This document shows, piece after piece, positions 1 to 12,000 of a stretch of DNA of 64,000 bases. Where the stretch lies: NCBI RefSeq assembly GCF_000006565.2, contig NC_031480.1, forward strand, positions 1,070,144 through 1,134,143, in the 5' to 3' direction. A program made the position numbers and the translations under genes. The stretch is from Toxoplasma gondii ME49. Lineage: Eukaryota; Apicomplexa; Conoidasida; Eucoccidiorida; Sarcocystidae. Each line of letters begins with the position of its first letter. Position 1 is the stretch's first letter. Below the pieces are notes generated by a model. The model made no database searches. It saw only the letters and a list, made by a program, of their open reading frames with translations, and was not told the DNA's origin.

Positions 1-677
1 ACTCGAAGATGATCTGACATTTCATCAACAGCCTCGGGGTTCGTAACTCACCCTGTTCTTTTGAAATCGGAGATCCGGATCATTTCGCATCAGCAGCAAG
101 CACAAATCGGCGTGCTCAGAATTCTGCAGGGAACAACCGGGAAGCAAGCGAACATGTGCGAGAGTTTCTGCAGCGAAACGAGGCCTCAAAAGATGCTAGA
201 GAAGCACCAACTCATCCGGCTCTTCCGTAGCGTCGTGGACATGGGTTGGTGTCTGTGCGTATAACAGAAAGAATGCCGCGCTACGTGATCTGCCAGTGCC
301 AGGTAATCCTGGACAATGAATCCATGAACGTGGGCACTGTAGGTCGGTTGTATATTCTTACAGATTTTAGAGTGTTAGACAGGGAAGAAGCTATCTTCAG
401 ATGTTTTTCACCAAGCTCACGTATTACAACTGACGGTGCACTATCGTTCCTAACTGAATCGTGCTTACTAACAAGGTTTTTCTGCGGATAAGCAGGTGTG
501 CTTCAAGTGATGTCAACTAGAAAGGCAACATGCTGAAACGATGGGTGCAGAACCGAAATGGCTACTGTGAACATCGAACCGGCGGAGATGATTTGTACGG
601 CGAAACTGCATGGTTTGCTCGTGGTCGTGATCAAGCGGATGCAGCCAGATGCTGCGTGGAAAGGCCTCCTGATCTGT
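1..677. other. Left edge, probably 3' part of the ankyrin gene
   Basis: No frame here looks convincingly coding. By position it should hold the last exons and 3' UTR of the minus-strand ankyrin-repeat gene. Confidence 0.3.
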
Positions 678-3600
678 CTAACCGTGTATCTGACGATTCC
701 CTTCTCGCATTGATTCTGCTACTTGAGATCGTGTAGCTGTGCCAGAAGAGGCATGTTTCACCCACGGGGGATCGGGTTCCTGCGTCCGAGTTCCACAGTC
801 CCCCCTGTTCATTGTGCAGCAGCAGACTAGCTCGACACTGCTCTCCACGAGACATCGCACAAGCCATGTCTGCGCGTCTGGTACCTTCATTCCTGTTGAA
901 AACTCTCTTTCATAGGTGGCCGTAGGCTCGGTTTGTTGCGTGTCTGGAGAGTCACTCACCACTGCCAGGTGAAGCAGATTATCGCCTGTGAACTTCTCTT
1001 GAACCTGAGAAGGTGCATCAGAGAACAAAGTAAATTCTGACTTTTAGAAATATTTATGAAACTATAAAAGTAAATAAATAAAAATTAATGAAAAAAAGGA
1101 TGAAATTTTGCACATTGCATTTATGATTTTTTCCAAAAACATTTTTTTACTAAATATATTATCGAGCAATATGTTTAATGGGAGCTAAAATGCAAAGCAC
1201 TTTTTTAGTCGATGTATTTAATTTTTTTACTAACGATGAAAAAGAAGTTTAGAATAAAACCTTAGAAATTACAATATTTTAAACTTACGTTTTTTTTCTT
1301 GATCTTTTACTAAATTATTGAAAAAAGGTCTTTAGCAACTAACAGTTTCCAAGAAACCTTTAGAGGTTTAACTGAATTTACTTTTAAAAGAAAACAGTCA
1401 GCACTTGCGGTCCAAGCGGCCATTGTCTGCAAGACACGGTATCGTCACCTAAAAGCATTTCCCGCTCAACCCCCTTCTACAATCCATTTCGCACGGCGTG
1501 CATGGAAACGGTCTGTGGCCGCTACGCCATCTTCGATGACTCGAGTTGTGTCGTTGCTGATTCACTTCCACACTCTTAGTGTCCTAGTATTCTGCGTGAA
1601 CATAGGGCTAACTGTCACGTCGAATATGATCTGCTTCGACACAAGGAAAACGAATTACGCCAGTTTAATGTTCTCCGGAAGACGAGTTAAACCTGCACTC
1701 GTTCGAGTCGTGATGAGGTGAATCAGACATACCCGCAAGCTTGCGCCTCGACGCATCAACGCTTCAACGGTGGCTTCCTTGCTGGCAACCACTGCCTTCG
1801 ACAGAGCCGTCCGCTGAAGAAAAAACACAAAACAACGTACGGATCCCAAAAACGCCCATATACACACAAGTAACATATATATGTTCGAATACATGCACAC
1901 GTGTGTACATTTATACATGGCGCCTCGATTGGACGGACGCACTAATGCCTAGAGATGGGTACTTAGCCAGAGTTGTGTCGCCAGTGCGCGAGGACAGGCT
2001 GAGGTTCCATACCCCGTAGTTATCAGTGGCTTCGATATTCGCGCCCGCGTCGAGAAGAGCTTCAACAACAGCTGTGTGGCCTGTGACACGGGGGGATAAC
2101 AGAAAACACAAACCCGTTCCCTGTCGCTTCATGGAAGGCAACGAACGAGAAGCAAGACTTGCTGCCTGGCACTAGAAAGGCACTGACGCCAATTCTTAAA
2201 TTACAGAGCAGCGCGTTTGAAAACATGTTGTCTAGGATCATGTTCCCGTACGCTGGCAGCAACCATCGAATCTCCCCCCCTGAATGAGTTCTTCTCCGCC
2301 TATCAATTGTACTTCAACGGTTCTATTTCCTTCTCACCTTTGGCAGCAGCGGTCGTAAGAGCTGTGCCTCCAGAGGGCGTCCTCGCCTCCAAGAGTTCCT
2401 TTACAACTTCTGTGCTCGCCTGCTGGTCCGCTCCCTCTGAAATAGAGAGCCCCTCCTCGTGGGAAGCTTTTTCGGCGGCTTCAATCAAAGCCTTCACCAC
2501 ACCCAAGTGACCCGCTGACGCAGCAGACAACAAAGGCGTCCAGTGACCCTGAAGAAGAGCGAAAAGGTAAAACCGGAACGAATGTAGAGGATGCGTCTAC
2601 GCTCGAGCGCAAAGCGGAATCCACAATCAGAGAGGAGAAAACTGCCGCGGACGTGCGACCCGCGTCCAACGTCCCCCAGCCTGTCTGTTTCCTGCGTCCA
2701 CGTGTGGGTCCGGGGAACCTGTCACTTCCTCTCCGTGTCAATCCTAAGTTAGTAAACAGAAGCCTGTGGAGGCCTGTTCTGGAGGGCAGAAGAGCGCGAC
2801 ATCAGCAACTTCGTTCTCTCATTTGACTGTTTCTCGATTCGAAGAATTGCTGTCTCTCACTTCGTCTGCCTTCAGAAAATCCGCTCCTGCCCGAAGAAGA
2901 AAATCCGCAGCCTGCAGGTGGCCAGCGGCACATGCGACATGAAGGAGACTCCGTCCGTCCTCGTCTTCCAAAGCGTTTAGGTCCTCTTTATCCAGAGGAC
3001 TATCTGAAAGAGAGCTTGGAGCATGCGGTGAAGAGGCAGAAACAGCTGATGTTTCAGCAGGCAGCTGAATGTGTGTAGACAAGAAGTCGACGCCGTTAGA
3101 GGCCTGGTAGACAAACAGAGGAAGGACCCAGGAAGGAAAGCATACTCACTCCTGAAAATGCGTGGAAGTGCGAAGGAAACGACGATGTCTTCCTTGATTC
3201 GCAAACATCCAGACGCGAGCCGAAAGCAGCGACCACGCGAGGTAACCTGAGAGCAGATCGGCTGTTTCAGGACGAGTTGAAGAGAAACGGCACAAAACGG
3301 CAGACCGGAGAGGAAGACAGACGTACGTTGGACGCAGCTTGAGGAGAAAGGAAACTCTGAATTCACACACAGTTCTAAAGTTCTTCGCAGTCCCAAGCGC
3401 ACAGGCCGATTGGTTATTTTCATAACCTTTAAACTATGTAGGTTTGGCTGTGAGAGTAAGTTTCTGAACAAAGACCTTTCAAGCGCACGAAACAAAAGCG
3501 GGAGTTCCGGCCAGATTGGTAAATGCTGCTCCGCAGAACAAATGAAACAGTCTTCGTCAGCTAAAAGCAGTGGATACACCGGCAAGCAACGTATGATCTT

Positions 3601-3836
3601 TGTCAGCTACCGACAACAATGGAAACACCGGATTGCAGTAGTCCAGAAGACGGAAGTGGACAGCTCGTGTGTGACGTGACCCGCTGTGCTGGCAACCTCC
3701 ATGGAGACAAGGGACGCGACCTCGACACTGAATAAAGAAATGCTCTTAGTCTCCTGCTCTAAGCTGACTTCTTTCCATCAAAAAAGCAACTTACAGCCGC
3801 CTTGAAAAGTTCGTCTTGCCCAGCAAATCGCCCCAT
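678..3836 (-). CDS. Ankyrin-repeat protein, 3' end unresolved
   Basis: I read exons at 3795-3836, 2861-3103, 2338-2548, 2013-2080, 1733-1813 and 960-1004. Phases agree throughout and give 230 residues starting MGRFAGQDELFKAA. Ankyrin helices are visible in succession: GRSLLHVACAAGHLQAADFL (exon 2), TPLLSAASAGHLGVVKALI (exon 3), HTAVVEALLDAGANIEATD (exon 4), TALSKAVVASKEATVEALM (exon 5) and DNLLHLAV (exon 6). Ankyrin arrays bind protein partners; nothing here shows which. The chain must continue past 960, since exon 6 ends at a good GTGAGT donor in the middle of a repeat. Open frames at 678-1028 and 631-867 are candidates for the next exon, but I could not choose between them, so the left limit is approximate. 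The intron between exons 5 and 6 (1005-1732) holds the AT-rich island. I see no signal peptide, membrane segment or second domain. The family call is firm; gene identity is unknown. Confidence 0.75.
1028..1395. other. AT-rich island inside an ankyrin-gene intron
   Basis: About 370 bases rich in A and T runs, with abrupt edges, set in sequence of near-balanced composition. It lies wholly in the intron 1005-1732. Short open frames occur on both strands, but none is long enough to name. The composition resembles apicoplast DNA more than coccidian nuclear DNA, so an organelle-derived insert is possible. Ordinary AT-rich intron sequence is the alternative. Confidence 0.5.
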
Positions 3837-5986
3837 GATGGTTAGCGTCAGCAGGGAAGGATCCCGGTGTGTTCAGTTTGTTTCCTTGTATTAAACAGCT
3901 CTTGGTTGGGGCAATCGATGCACGAGACAAATTCGATCACACTGCTAAGGTGTATAGTTCCTCGACAGAGATCCCGGAAACGACAGTGAAGGGCGAAGAA
4001 TATGGCTTTTGCGCGTTCTATCGCCGGTTCATGAGTTCGGCTTCAACCGTGCCCTGCGCTCTTGTTGTAATCAATAAGCCTTCTGGTCACACCGGAGATT
4101 TTGGATTTCTATTCTGTCCAAATTCCCCGTTGAACACCGGCAACGAACGGCGGAAGGATTATGCGCGTCTATGTCCATGTCAAAAGAGAAACTGTTATGT
4201 TAGATGCCGTAGGAAGCTGAAAACAGAGACCAGTGCCGGGCACATCAACGCCCCTATGTATCGGGCATACAGAGAATGCACAAAGATACGAAGAGTCGGA
4301 GAAGCCACGGAAAGTTATGCCAGACAAACGGGGGCGGTTGCTAAAAGGAAGCAACCTGTGATGTGTTAGACAGGTGTGCCTCGTCCCAACTGCAACATCT
4401 AAGACTGAGACTGAAGCCGGGACGTGCTGAAAAATTTCTGGAGCGGAGTTTGCGGGAGAAATCCGCATTCGAGCACGCCACAACGAAAGCCACAGATGAG
4501 GTCAGACTCAAGAAGGGAAGTGGAATGAGGCACATCCCAGATGAAAAAGAGTGCACCGGTTCCGGAAACCAACAAAGGTGTACACACGGAAACCCGTAGC
4601 CGAAAAACGTTTTCCAGGATTTCCCAAATTTGCGCGAACACTTCGTCCGGAGAAGCAGAGATGCCGCTCTGGACTGGATAGACCTGAGAGTTTCCGAGGG
4701 TCAGAGATTCGCTGACACGGCAAAAGGAAACCAAGACACGACCGCAAGGAAATAGTTGTTTGTTAGTCACTTGGTGTGGCGTGTCGAGTGCCTCCGGTGC
4801 CACTATGGCACTTGTTAGAGGCGGTCTTTTTATAGGTACGAATGAACACACCACAAAGGCATGAAACAACGAACTAAAACAAGTGTGCAGCCGTTGAGAA
4901 CTGGAGAGCCAAGGAAGAGCTAGGGGGAAAAGCACTGGATGCAAACGTTTGGGGATACCGTCACATGCAGTTGAACGTGCTTCAGAAAAGAAACGCTGTT
5001 CTTGCGTGCGCAGCATCGAGGACTCCTCAAGGCTGTTTGCTATGGTGTGAGACTCGCAACCCGCAGTCGATTGTCTGTCTTCAACCAAACGATCCAGATG
5101 TGTTCCACTTCCGCTTGTCTCTTCCTTGCCTTTCTCTCTCATTCTGCCTTGTCCCTTTTGAAGAAGGGCGTGCTCTTCAGAAACGCGATACCTCCAAAAC
5201 CGTCAGCGATCCTCTCAAAACTGGCTCGACCCGGTCTCTGGGCAGCGCATGCACGCGCACATTGTCCACATGCTGTGGCTTTTTCAACTCGGCGTTTTGC
5301 GCGAGGTTTTGAGATTGCCCGCAATGCTGTAAGGGCCTCTTCCAGCTTTTTACTGATTCGACGTCAGGTCGCGGAGGAAGAAGGAGGACTTTCGATCTGG
5401 CGGTGAACTTCCAACTGACTTTTTTAGTCAGTCGTCGAGTCCCCTCTCTGTGGGGCCAAGGGCGGCGAAGTTGGCATTTTGTTTTCCATTTACGCGTACG
5501 TAAACGTCTGCCTATGCTTCTCTGATTCTAGGCACTCTTACGCGTAAGCAAAAATCCTGAATGCTCTCCATAAGCCGAGGTGAGGTAGAAAAGCGGTTGT
5601 CTTGGCCCTGAGCCTTCCGCGTTCCCGTTGCCAGACGTCTTGATTCTGCGGCAAGGCGCCATTTTTTGTTCGCCTTCTCTCTGTGGTTGAACTTATTCGT
5701 TTTCATCGATCATTGCTTCTTCCTTCTCTGTCATGACGGCTACTCATTCTTTGGTCTAGAACTGCAGTCCTAGAACGCAGCCGTCGCGGCTCTCATCATC
5801 TCCTTAACCGCTGTTTTTCGGCTCACGCCCCCTCGGTATTTTTAGCTCTTCTTCATACCTCTACATATATTACTAGGTTTTTCTCTCCTGTTTCGATATT
5901 CAATCTGCGACACAAAGCCATCGACCGGCGCTTCTCGTCTGAGAACACACGCTTTCCTGTTTACATCGACTTCTCCCGACAGCACT
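3837..5986. other. Divergent intergenic region, ankyrin gene / DDX27
   Basis: The two genes start away from each other across 2.1 kb, so both promoters should lie here. A 247-codon frame on the minus strand (4399-5142) has no recognisable domain and is not called. Pyrimidine-rich stretches near 5700-5900 suit the 5' leader of the plus-strand helicase gene. Confidence 0.5.
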
Positions 5987-8677
5987 ATGGGAAGCAGAGG
6001 CACCCTCTCTTATCAAAGCGGGGCGGGGGGTCGAGACAAGAGGAAACGGGAAGAGCGCTTGGAGCTGAGCAGAAAGAAAAAGGCAAAAAAGCGGCAAGAG
6101 GAGTACGCCGCAGCAAGGCGACATGACTCTCAGAACCGGCATGGCAAGCCCGGGAGTGCGCCGTCTTCCAAACGCTCTGGAAAAACCAACAGAGGTCGCC
6201 TGTGCGACACTGAAGATTCCTCAGAAGAAAACGCAGAATCAGACGAAGAGGTAGAGGAAGAAGAGGAAGAGGAGGAAGTAGAAGAAGAGGAAGAAGAGGA
6301 AGAAGAAGAGGAAGAAGGAGAGGACGACGAAGAGGACGAAGATGTGGAGGGAGAAGAGGAAGTCGACGAGGATGAAGATGTAGAACTGAGTGATGGGTGT
6401 TTAGACGTAAGTTTCGGCGAGGAGGAGTCAGATGAAGACGCAGCCGACTCCGACGCAGACGACGGAGAAGCGGGGAGCACGCACCAGGGGGACAGAGAGC
6501 CGCTCTCTGCGACGCAGACGAAGAAGCAGGGTGGCGACGAGGACCTCGAGGTGGACTCTGGAAACCAGATGGAAAAGGATCAAAAGACCAAAGGCCCTCC
6601 CGGTCATAAAAAACAGTGCGCGTATGTGAAGCACAACGCACTTCTTCATACGCAGACAGCCTGGGGAGATCTCCCTTTGAGTCGACCGCTTCTCAGAGTA
6701 AGTCCTGGCGAAGACTCGTTATTCTCAATTTCCCTCACTCTGCATGCGCGTCGCCACAAGCACACAAACATTCGATTTTCTCTTCGTTTTAATCGATGCA
6801 GCATACGTTAGAACTGAACTTCATCCCTCGAGCCTCCACCGTATACTCGCCAAATGCATACATATGCATCCCTATATCTGTGTTGTTTTTTCTGTCGTGA
6901 GACGTCTGCTGGTAATCATTCCTGTTCATGTTGGTTCATATCGGCGGCTTGTGGAGTCAGCGAAACGTCAAATTTCCACATGAGGCTGACGTTTTGTGAC
7001 GAGCTTTTTGCCGCGAAGAAAAACACTCTCGTTCGCGAGTCAGCGGGCCCGCTCACGCGCCATCTCCTTTCTATTCTGGTGCCTAACGCAGGCTATTCAA
7101 GATCTCGAGTATGCTCACCCGACGCACATTCAAGCGGCGTGTCTCCGTCCGGCTCTGGAGGGCCGCGATCTGCTCGCCAACGCACAAACAGGTGAGGGTG
7201 GCTTCGGCCCAGATTGAGGGAGCGTCACGCTCTTTTTCTTGGTAGTCATAGTTCCGCGCATGCGTATGAGAGGAATGAAAATGCGGTTGTGTCGACATAT
7301 GGCTGCCGAGTATGTCGCAAGGGTCTCGTGCAGACACTGGCCGTGTGTTTTCTCCTTTTTTTGGATGTGTGGCAACATCTAGCTACACAACGGTATGCCA
7401 AGAAGGATCGCAGATTGCTCTGATTATCTCTGATACAATACATGGTTGTGTACCTTACGACCGTCATATCATGTAGAAATGGAACGTAACGTGGATCGGT
7501 ATCCACACTGCTTCGATGAAATGTAGATGTGACACCTGAGAGTTTTCTCACTGGCTTTCGTACCGACTGACGGAAGGAGCTCGCGAGACTCAACTTAGAG
7601 ATGCGAGGTCTTTGCCTTTCCTGTGAAGACTTCCGTTCCCGGCTGTCTTGCATCGATGGCGATCTGTTCAGGTTCGGGCAAGACCGCAGCATTCCTTCTC
7701 CCTACACTGGAGCGACTGCTGCACAGTCCTGGAGTTCGCAGTCGCAAGGTAAGGAAGGCAAGAAAAGCCGCACTCTGTCGCTTTGCTAAGGACTCGTGTT
7801 CGGCCCTTCTCGTCCGCATTTCGTCACTTCTGCGCGACTGGAATTGTGGCGCGAGCGAGAAACAGAACACCTTGTGTCGCCTCCAACTCTGGGACCCTGC
7901 GGTGTTTGTCTGGTGCTGCGTGGTCGGTTTCGCTTGAAACCTGCTACAGACTAGTGCATGAGTCCTGCCGTGGGCAATGGTGTAAAGTATGCAGTACGAA
8001 TGGGGGCAGGAAGGGTGAGTGGTGTGGATGCTTCGGACCCAGGTCCTCCACTCCGCCGAGTTCTGGCCCAGCATGGATCGATGCCATGAGGTCTATGTTT
8101 TTCTCTCATTCGTTCGGCCTGCGTTTCTCGTCCCTTTCAGATGACAGCGAATGGACCGACGGGAGGGCTGCGAGGCACGAAGGCTCTTGTGCTGCTTCCG
8201 ACTCGTGAGCTGGCGATGCAGTGCGTTCAGATGCTTCAGTGTCTCTCCAAATACACTCCCATTACCCACGCGCTGGTATGTCTTTCCTCTCTTATTATTC
8301 TCGAAGTCCCCTGGATATGCGCGGAGCCGTCGTGCCTGCTGGCCAGATAGTTCGGCAAAATGCCTTGTAGTCGAAGTTACGCTACTCACTGTCATGAGCA
8401 AGCACCAGAGGAAACATCTGCCGCGGCAATCAGACAGACGACACAGGCGGTGACGTTTTCCTTTTTCTGTGCATGCGTATTTCGATCTACACGGGTCCTG
8501 AAGTAGAGGGCAACGGAATGTCAGGCAAAACTGCTTTGGGGTCCCCGCCAGGTCCTGAAAATGGTGTGTCGCAACCCGTTGTGACGTTTTCTTTCAAGTC
8601 GCCTGGCGTAGCCCACACACGGTCCTCCCGATGAGACCAATGTACTCGTTCCCCTTTTTCCTTAACCACTGATCGCA

Positions 8678-8716
<39 letters not shown>

Positions 8717-9049
8717 GTAAAGGTATACCTTTAACGGTGTTCATGAGGATGTATATGCACTTTTTTTTATTTTGTGTGCATTTCCGTTTCTGTGGCTTCA
8801 CTCCAGGCATGTGGAGGAATGACTTTGAAGGCACACGAAAGCGCTTTGCGGCACCAGCCGGACATTGTCGTGGCAACTCCTGGGCGCATTCTCGATTTAC
8901 TGCTTAACTCACCAGTAAGAAGTGTGCAAGCGTCCAGGTCAATTCGCTTGGCGGCTACCAAGGTGTTTCAAGTCGTCCTGCATGCGTTGATCAAGGGTTC
9001 CACACATGTGGCAGAAAATGGGCGAAACCACCTATCTCACTGGACACGC

Positions 9050-9081
<32 letters not shown>

Positions 9082-12000
9082 GTATATGTGTATATATATA
9101 TATATATATACGTAGAGAGAGCTACGTCTGTTCTGCAGCAAACAACTGCGTCAGGGTTTCTCGTGGAGCTGTGTGCGACATGTTGTCGAGCACCGCGGAT
9201 TTCCCCATTGCCTAGAGTGGTGGAGGCGGTGCCTTCAGGCAAACAGCTAGCTCGAAGCTCACCTAGATAAGGCGTCAGTGTCTTGAGGCACAGCTGTCTC
9301 GACTTAACGTATGCCGCTGTTCATCAAATTCACTTTGAGTCTCCTGCATAGACTGTCATCCTGTTGGCGAACTTCCAATGCCTACGAGACCTACTGGATG
9401 TTGTAGATACGCCCCAACTACGGTGAACGGAGCGAGAGGCTAGCAGTGTTGTTCCCTCTGCACCTCTTGCTGTTTCAGACGGTTCACCTGGAACTGCTCG
9501 AGATTATTGTCCTCGATGAGGCCGATCGGCTCCTCGAACTTGGCTTCCGCGAGGAGGTATGCTCAACCGTCACAGTTTCGGCGTTTCACCGGGTCCCAGC
9601 TTTTCATCTCAGGCGGTAATCCGAGACATCCTACGAGCTTTATGATCTGTACGACAGGTGTGCGACAATTGTGTTTTTGGCTTGGGTTTAAGATTTGCTG
9701 GGCGAGAGTCACTTTGGACGTTTCCTGTGGCGGGACTCAAACTATTCTCATTTGGCCTGGCTGCAAGCCTTTTCTGAGTATAGAATGTTCGGTCGAACAT
9801 TTTTTGCGAGCTGACGGCGAGAGTTGACTCCCCATTTCTGATGGTAGCATTTGGAGTTGAGAGAGGGAGAAAACTCAGGAGCTTCCTTAGCGACGCCGAG
9901 TACAAACCACGTAGTGCTGCTCTTTCCCGTTGACGCCTTCAGACCCGTGTGGCGTTTCGCACTTGGTCTTTCCGAGATCTGGACGTTACTGTAACGGTTT
10001 TGTAGAGAACAGATGGAGTCGAAGACGACTCTTACCATTCCTTTTCCATCTTTGTGACTCGGGGAGCCCGAATGTGGGTGTCGAGCGGCTGGGCTCTCCT
10101 CTGCATATTCACATATCAATTCGTTTTTCTGTCTGCCCTGCGAAAATGGCCTTCTCAGATTCTCGCCATTCTCCGTCACTGCCATCGCGCCCGTCAGACT
10201 CTCCTCTTTTCTGCCACTCTGACGCCCTCTATTGCTTCTCTCGCCTCCCTCGCTTTGAATCGTCCCCTGCACATTTCGGCAGAGGCCACGGTCACGGACA
10301 GCACCGCGGGTCGGGAGAAGAGCGGATTCACTGTGACGTCTTTGCAGGCTGCAACTGCGGCACTGAAGACAGTTTCGTCGACACTAGAGCAGCAATTTGT
10401 CATGCTCCAAAGAGAGGAACACCGTGCTCCCGCTCTTCTCCACCTGTGCACCACTGCCTACACCAAAAATGTCATTGTTTTCTTCCAGGTGAGCTGAGAC
10501 CGCTGCTGGTGTTTTGCCTGCAAAACAGGAGTCATGAGTGATTTTGTCTCGAAAACAAACAGCCCGTCACGAGTCAAAGAAACACGAACGAAAACCCCGG
10601 TGCAAGCAAGTCAGTAGAACTGAATCCTCCTGATACCAAGAACAGCAAGTCCTCCAAATCGTTATCCTCGTAGATGAACAGGTAGACGTACTCCAATCTT
10701 GTACAGTTCGTAGCTCAGCGTGTCGCCCTTGAAATAAAGATGCTCTTGAAGGTGTACGCGTCTCCTCTCCCTCGCAGACCAAGAAGCTCGCGCACCAGAC
10801 GAGTCTTCTGTTCAAGTTCATGGGCTTGAAGTATGCAGAACTTCATGGCAACCTGACACAGCAGATGCGTGTAGAGGCCCTTGAGAGGTGCGTTCGCTTT
10901 TCTGGCTTTTGCGTCGACTGCCTTCGGGGACTGCAATGTCTTCGACTTCTCTCCTTGACACATAACGTAATTTCGCGGTGGAAGGTCCTTCCTTTGGCGC
11001 GTATTGACGTCTGTCGCTACCCTGCGCGGTTGGCAGGATTTCATTAGTATTGCAGCCTCTCTGAGAGTGGCGAATACTTATTTTTTTGGCATCCGTGGGC
11101 TCGGCTCGTCGCGGCGAAGATTTTAAGTCGCAGCTCCTGAACGATCAGAGACCTCCTCGGAGCGAAAGTGTCTCGGTGTCTTGTGCGTCACTTTGTTCGC
11201 TTGCGTCTTTTTGCTGCCAAGCTTGACCATGGCTACACGAGCACTGTATCCCGGTCGCATGCTGGGAAGTGATGGATCACAATAATTGCCTGTAATGTGC
11301 GGGGTGTCTATCATTCCGAAGCCCGCTCCGCATTTCCTAGTGTGCAGAAACCGTATTTGCCAGGAATTCGCGGAGACAAACTTGCTCTACATGGGAGGGG
11401 GGGAATTCCGTCTACTTGCCTGCATGCTGTGGTATTGAGCTGCAACCTCACTTTAGCGGCCTCCGGACCCACTTCAGATATACATGCAAAACGCCGAACT
11501 ATATGCACCTGCGGCGTGCATGCAGGTTCCATGCCGGAGAAGCGGATTTCCTTCTGGCTAGCGAGTTGGCGTCTCGAGGCTTGGATATCGCAGGCGTGGA
11601 AGCGGTCATCAACTTCAACGTTCCAGCCGATATTGACCGGTAAGTGTTCGTTCCAAAGTTTTTCGGCACTTCTATATTTAAGGTTCACCCTCACAGATTC
11701 TTCGGGCTTCTACTTGTTCTACAGTTCTGTTGTTGAGAGGGTTCTTGACTTTTTGCCAGCCTTTTGCGGTGATGCGCGTGTGCTGGCTATCCTGTAAAAC
11801 GCGGAAAAGGACATCAATCGAATTCCGCGTGTATTTTCAATCTGGTGAGCCCTTTGGCATGATTTAGCGTCACCTTTGGTGGAAGAGGCCAAGGCGACCT
11901 AAAGCGTTTGAGAAGTCTGTGTTTCACCAAGTGTTTTTCCCTCTACTGCGGGAGCTTATTATGTCCGCAGTCTTTTCTAGGCTCAATCTGCACCCGCTTC

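Noticed and set aside
2977..3585. 202-codon minus-strand frame
   Set aside because: Spans intron 1 and part of exon 2 of the ankyrin gene in another frame; the ankyrin frame explains the coding part.
6130..6480. Serine-rich frame on the minus strand
   Set aside because: It is the complement of the Glu/Asp codon tract in helicase exon 1; poly-GAG/GAA always gives such a shadow.
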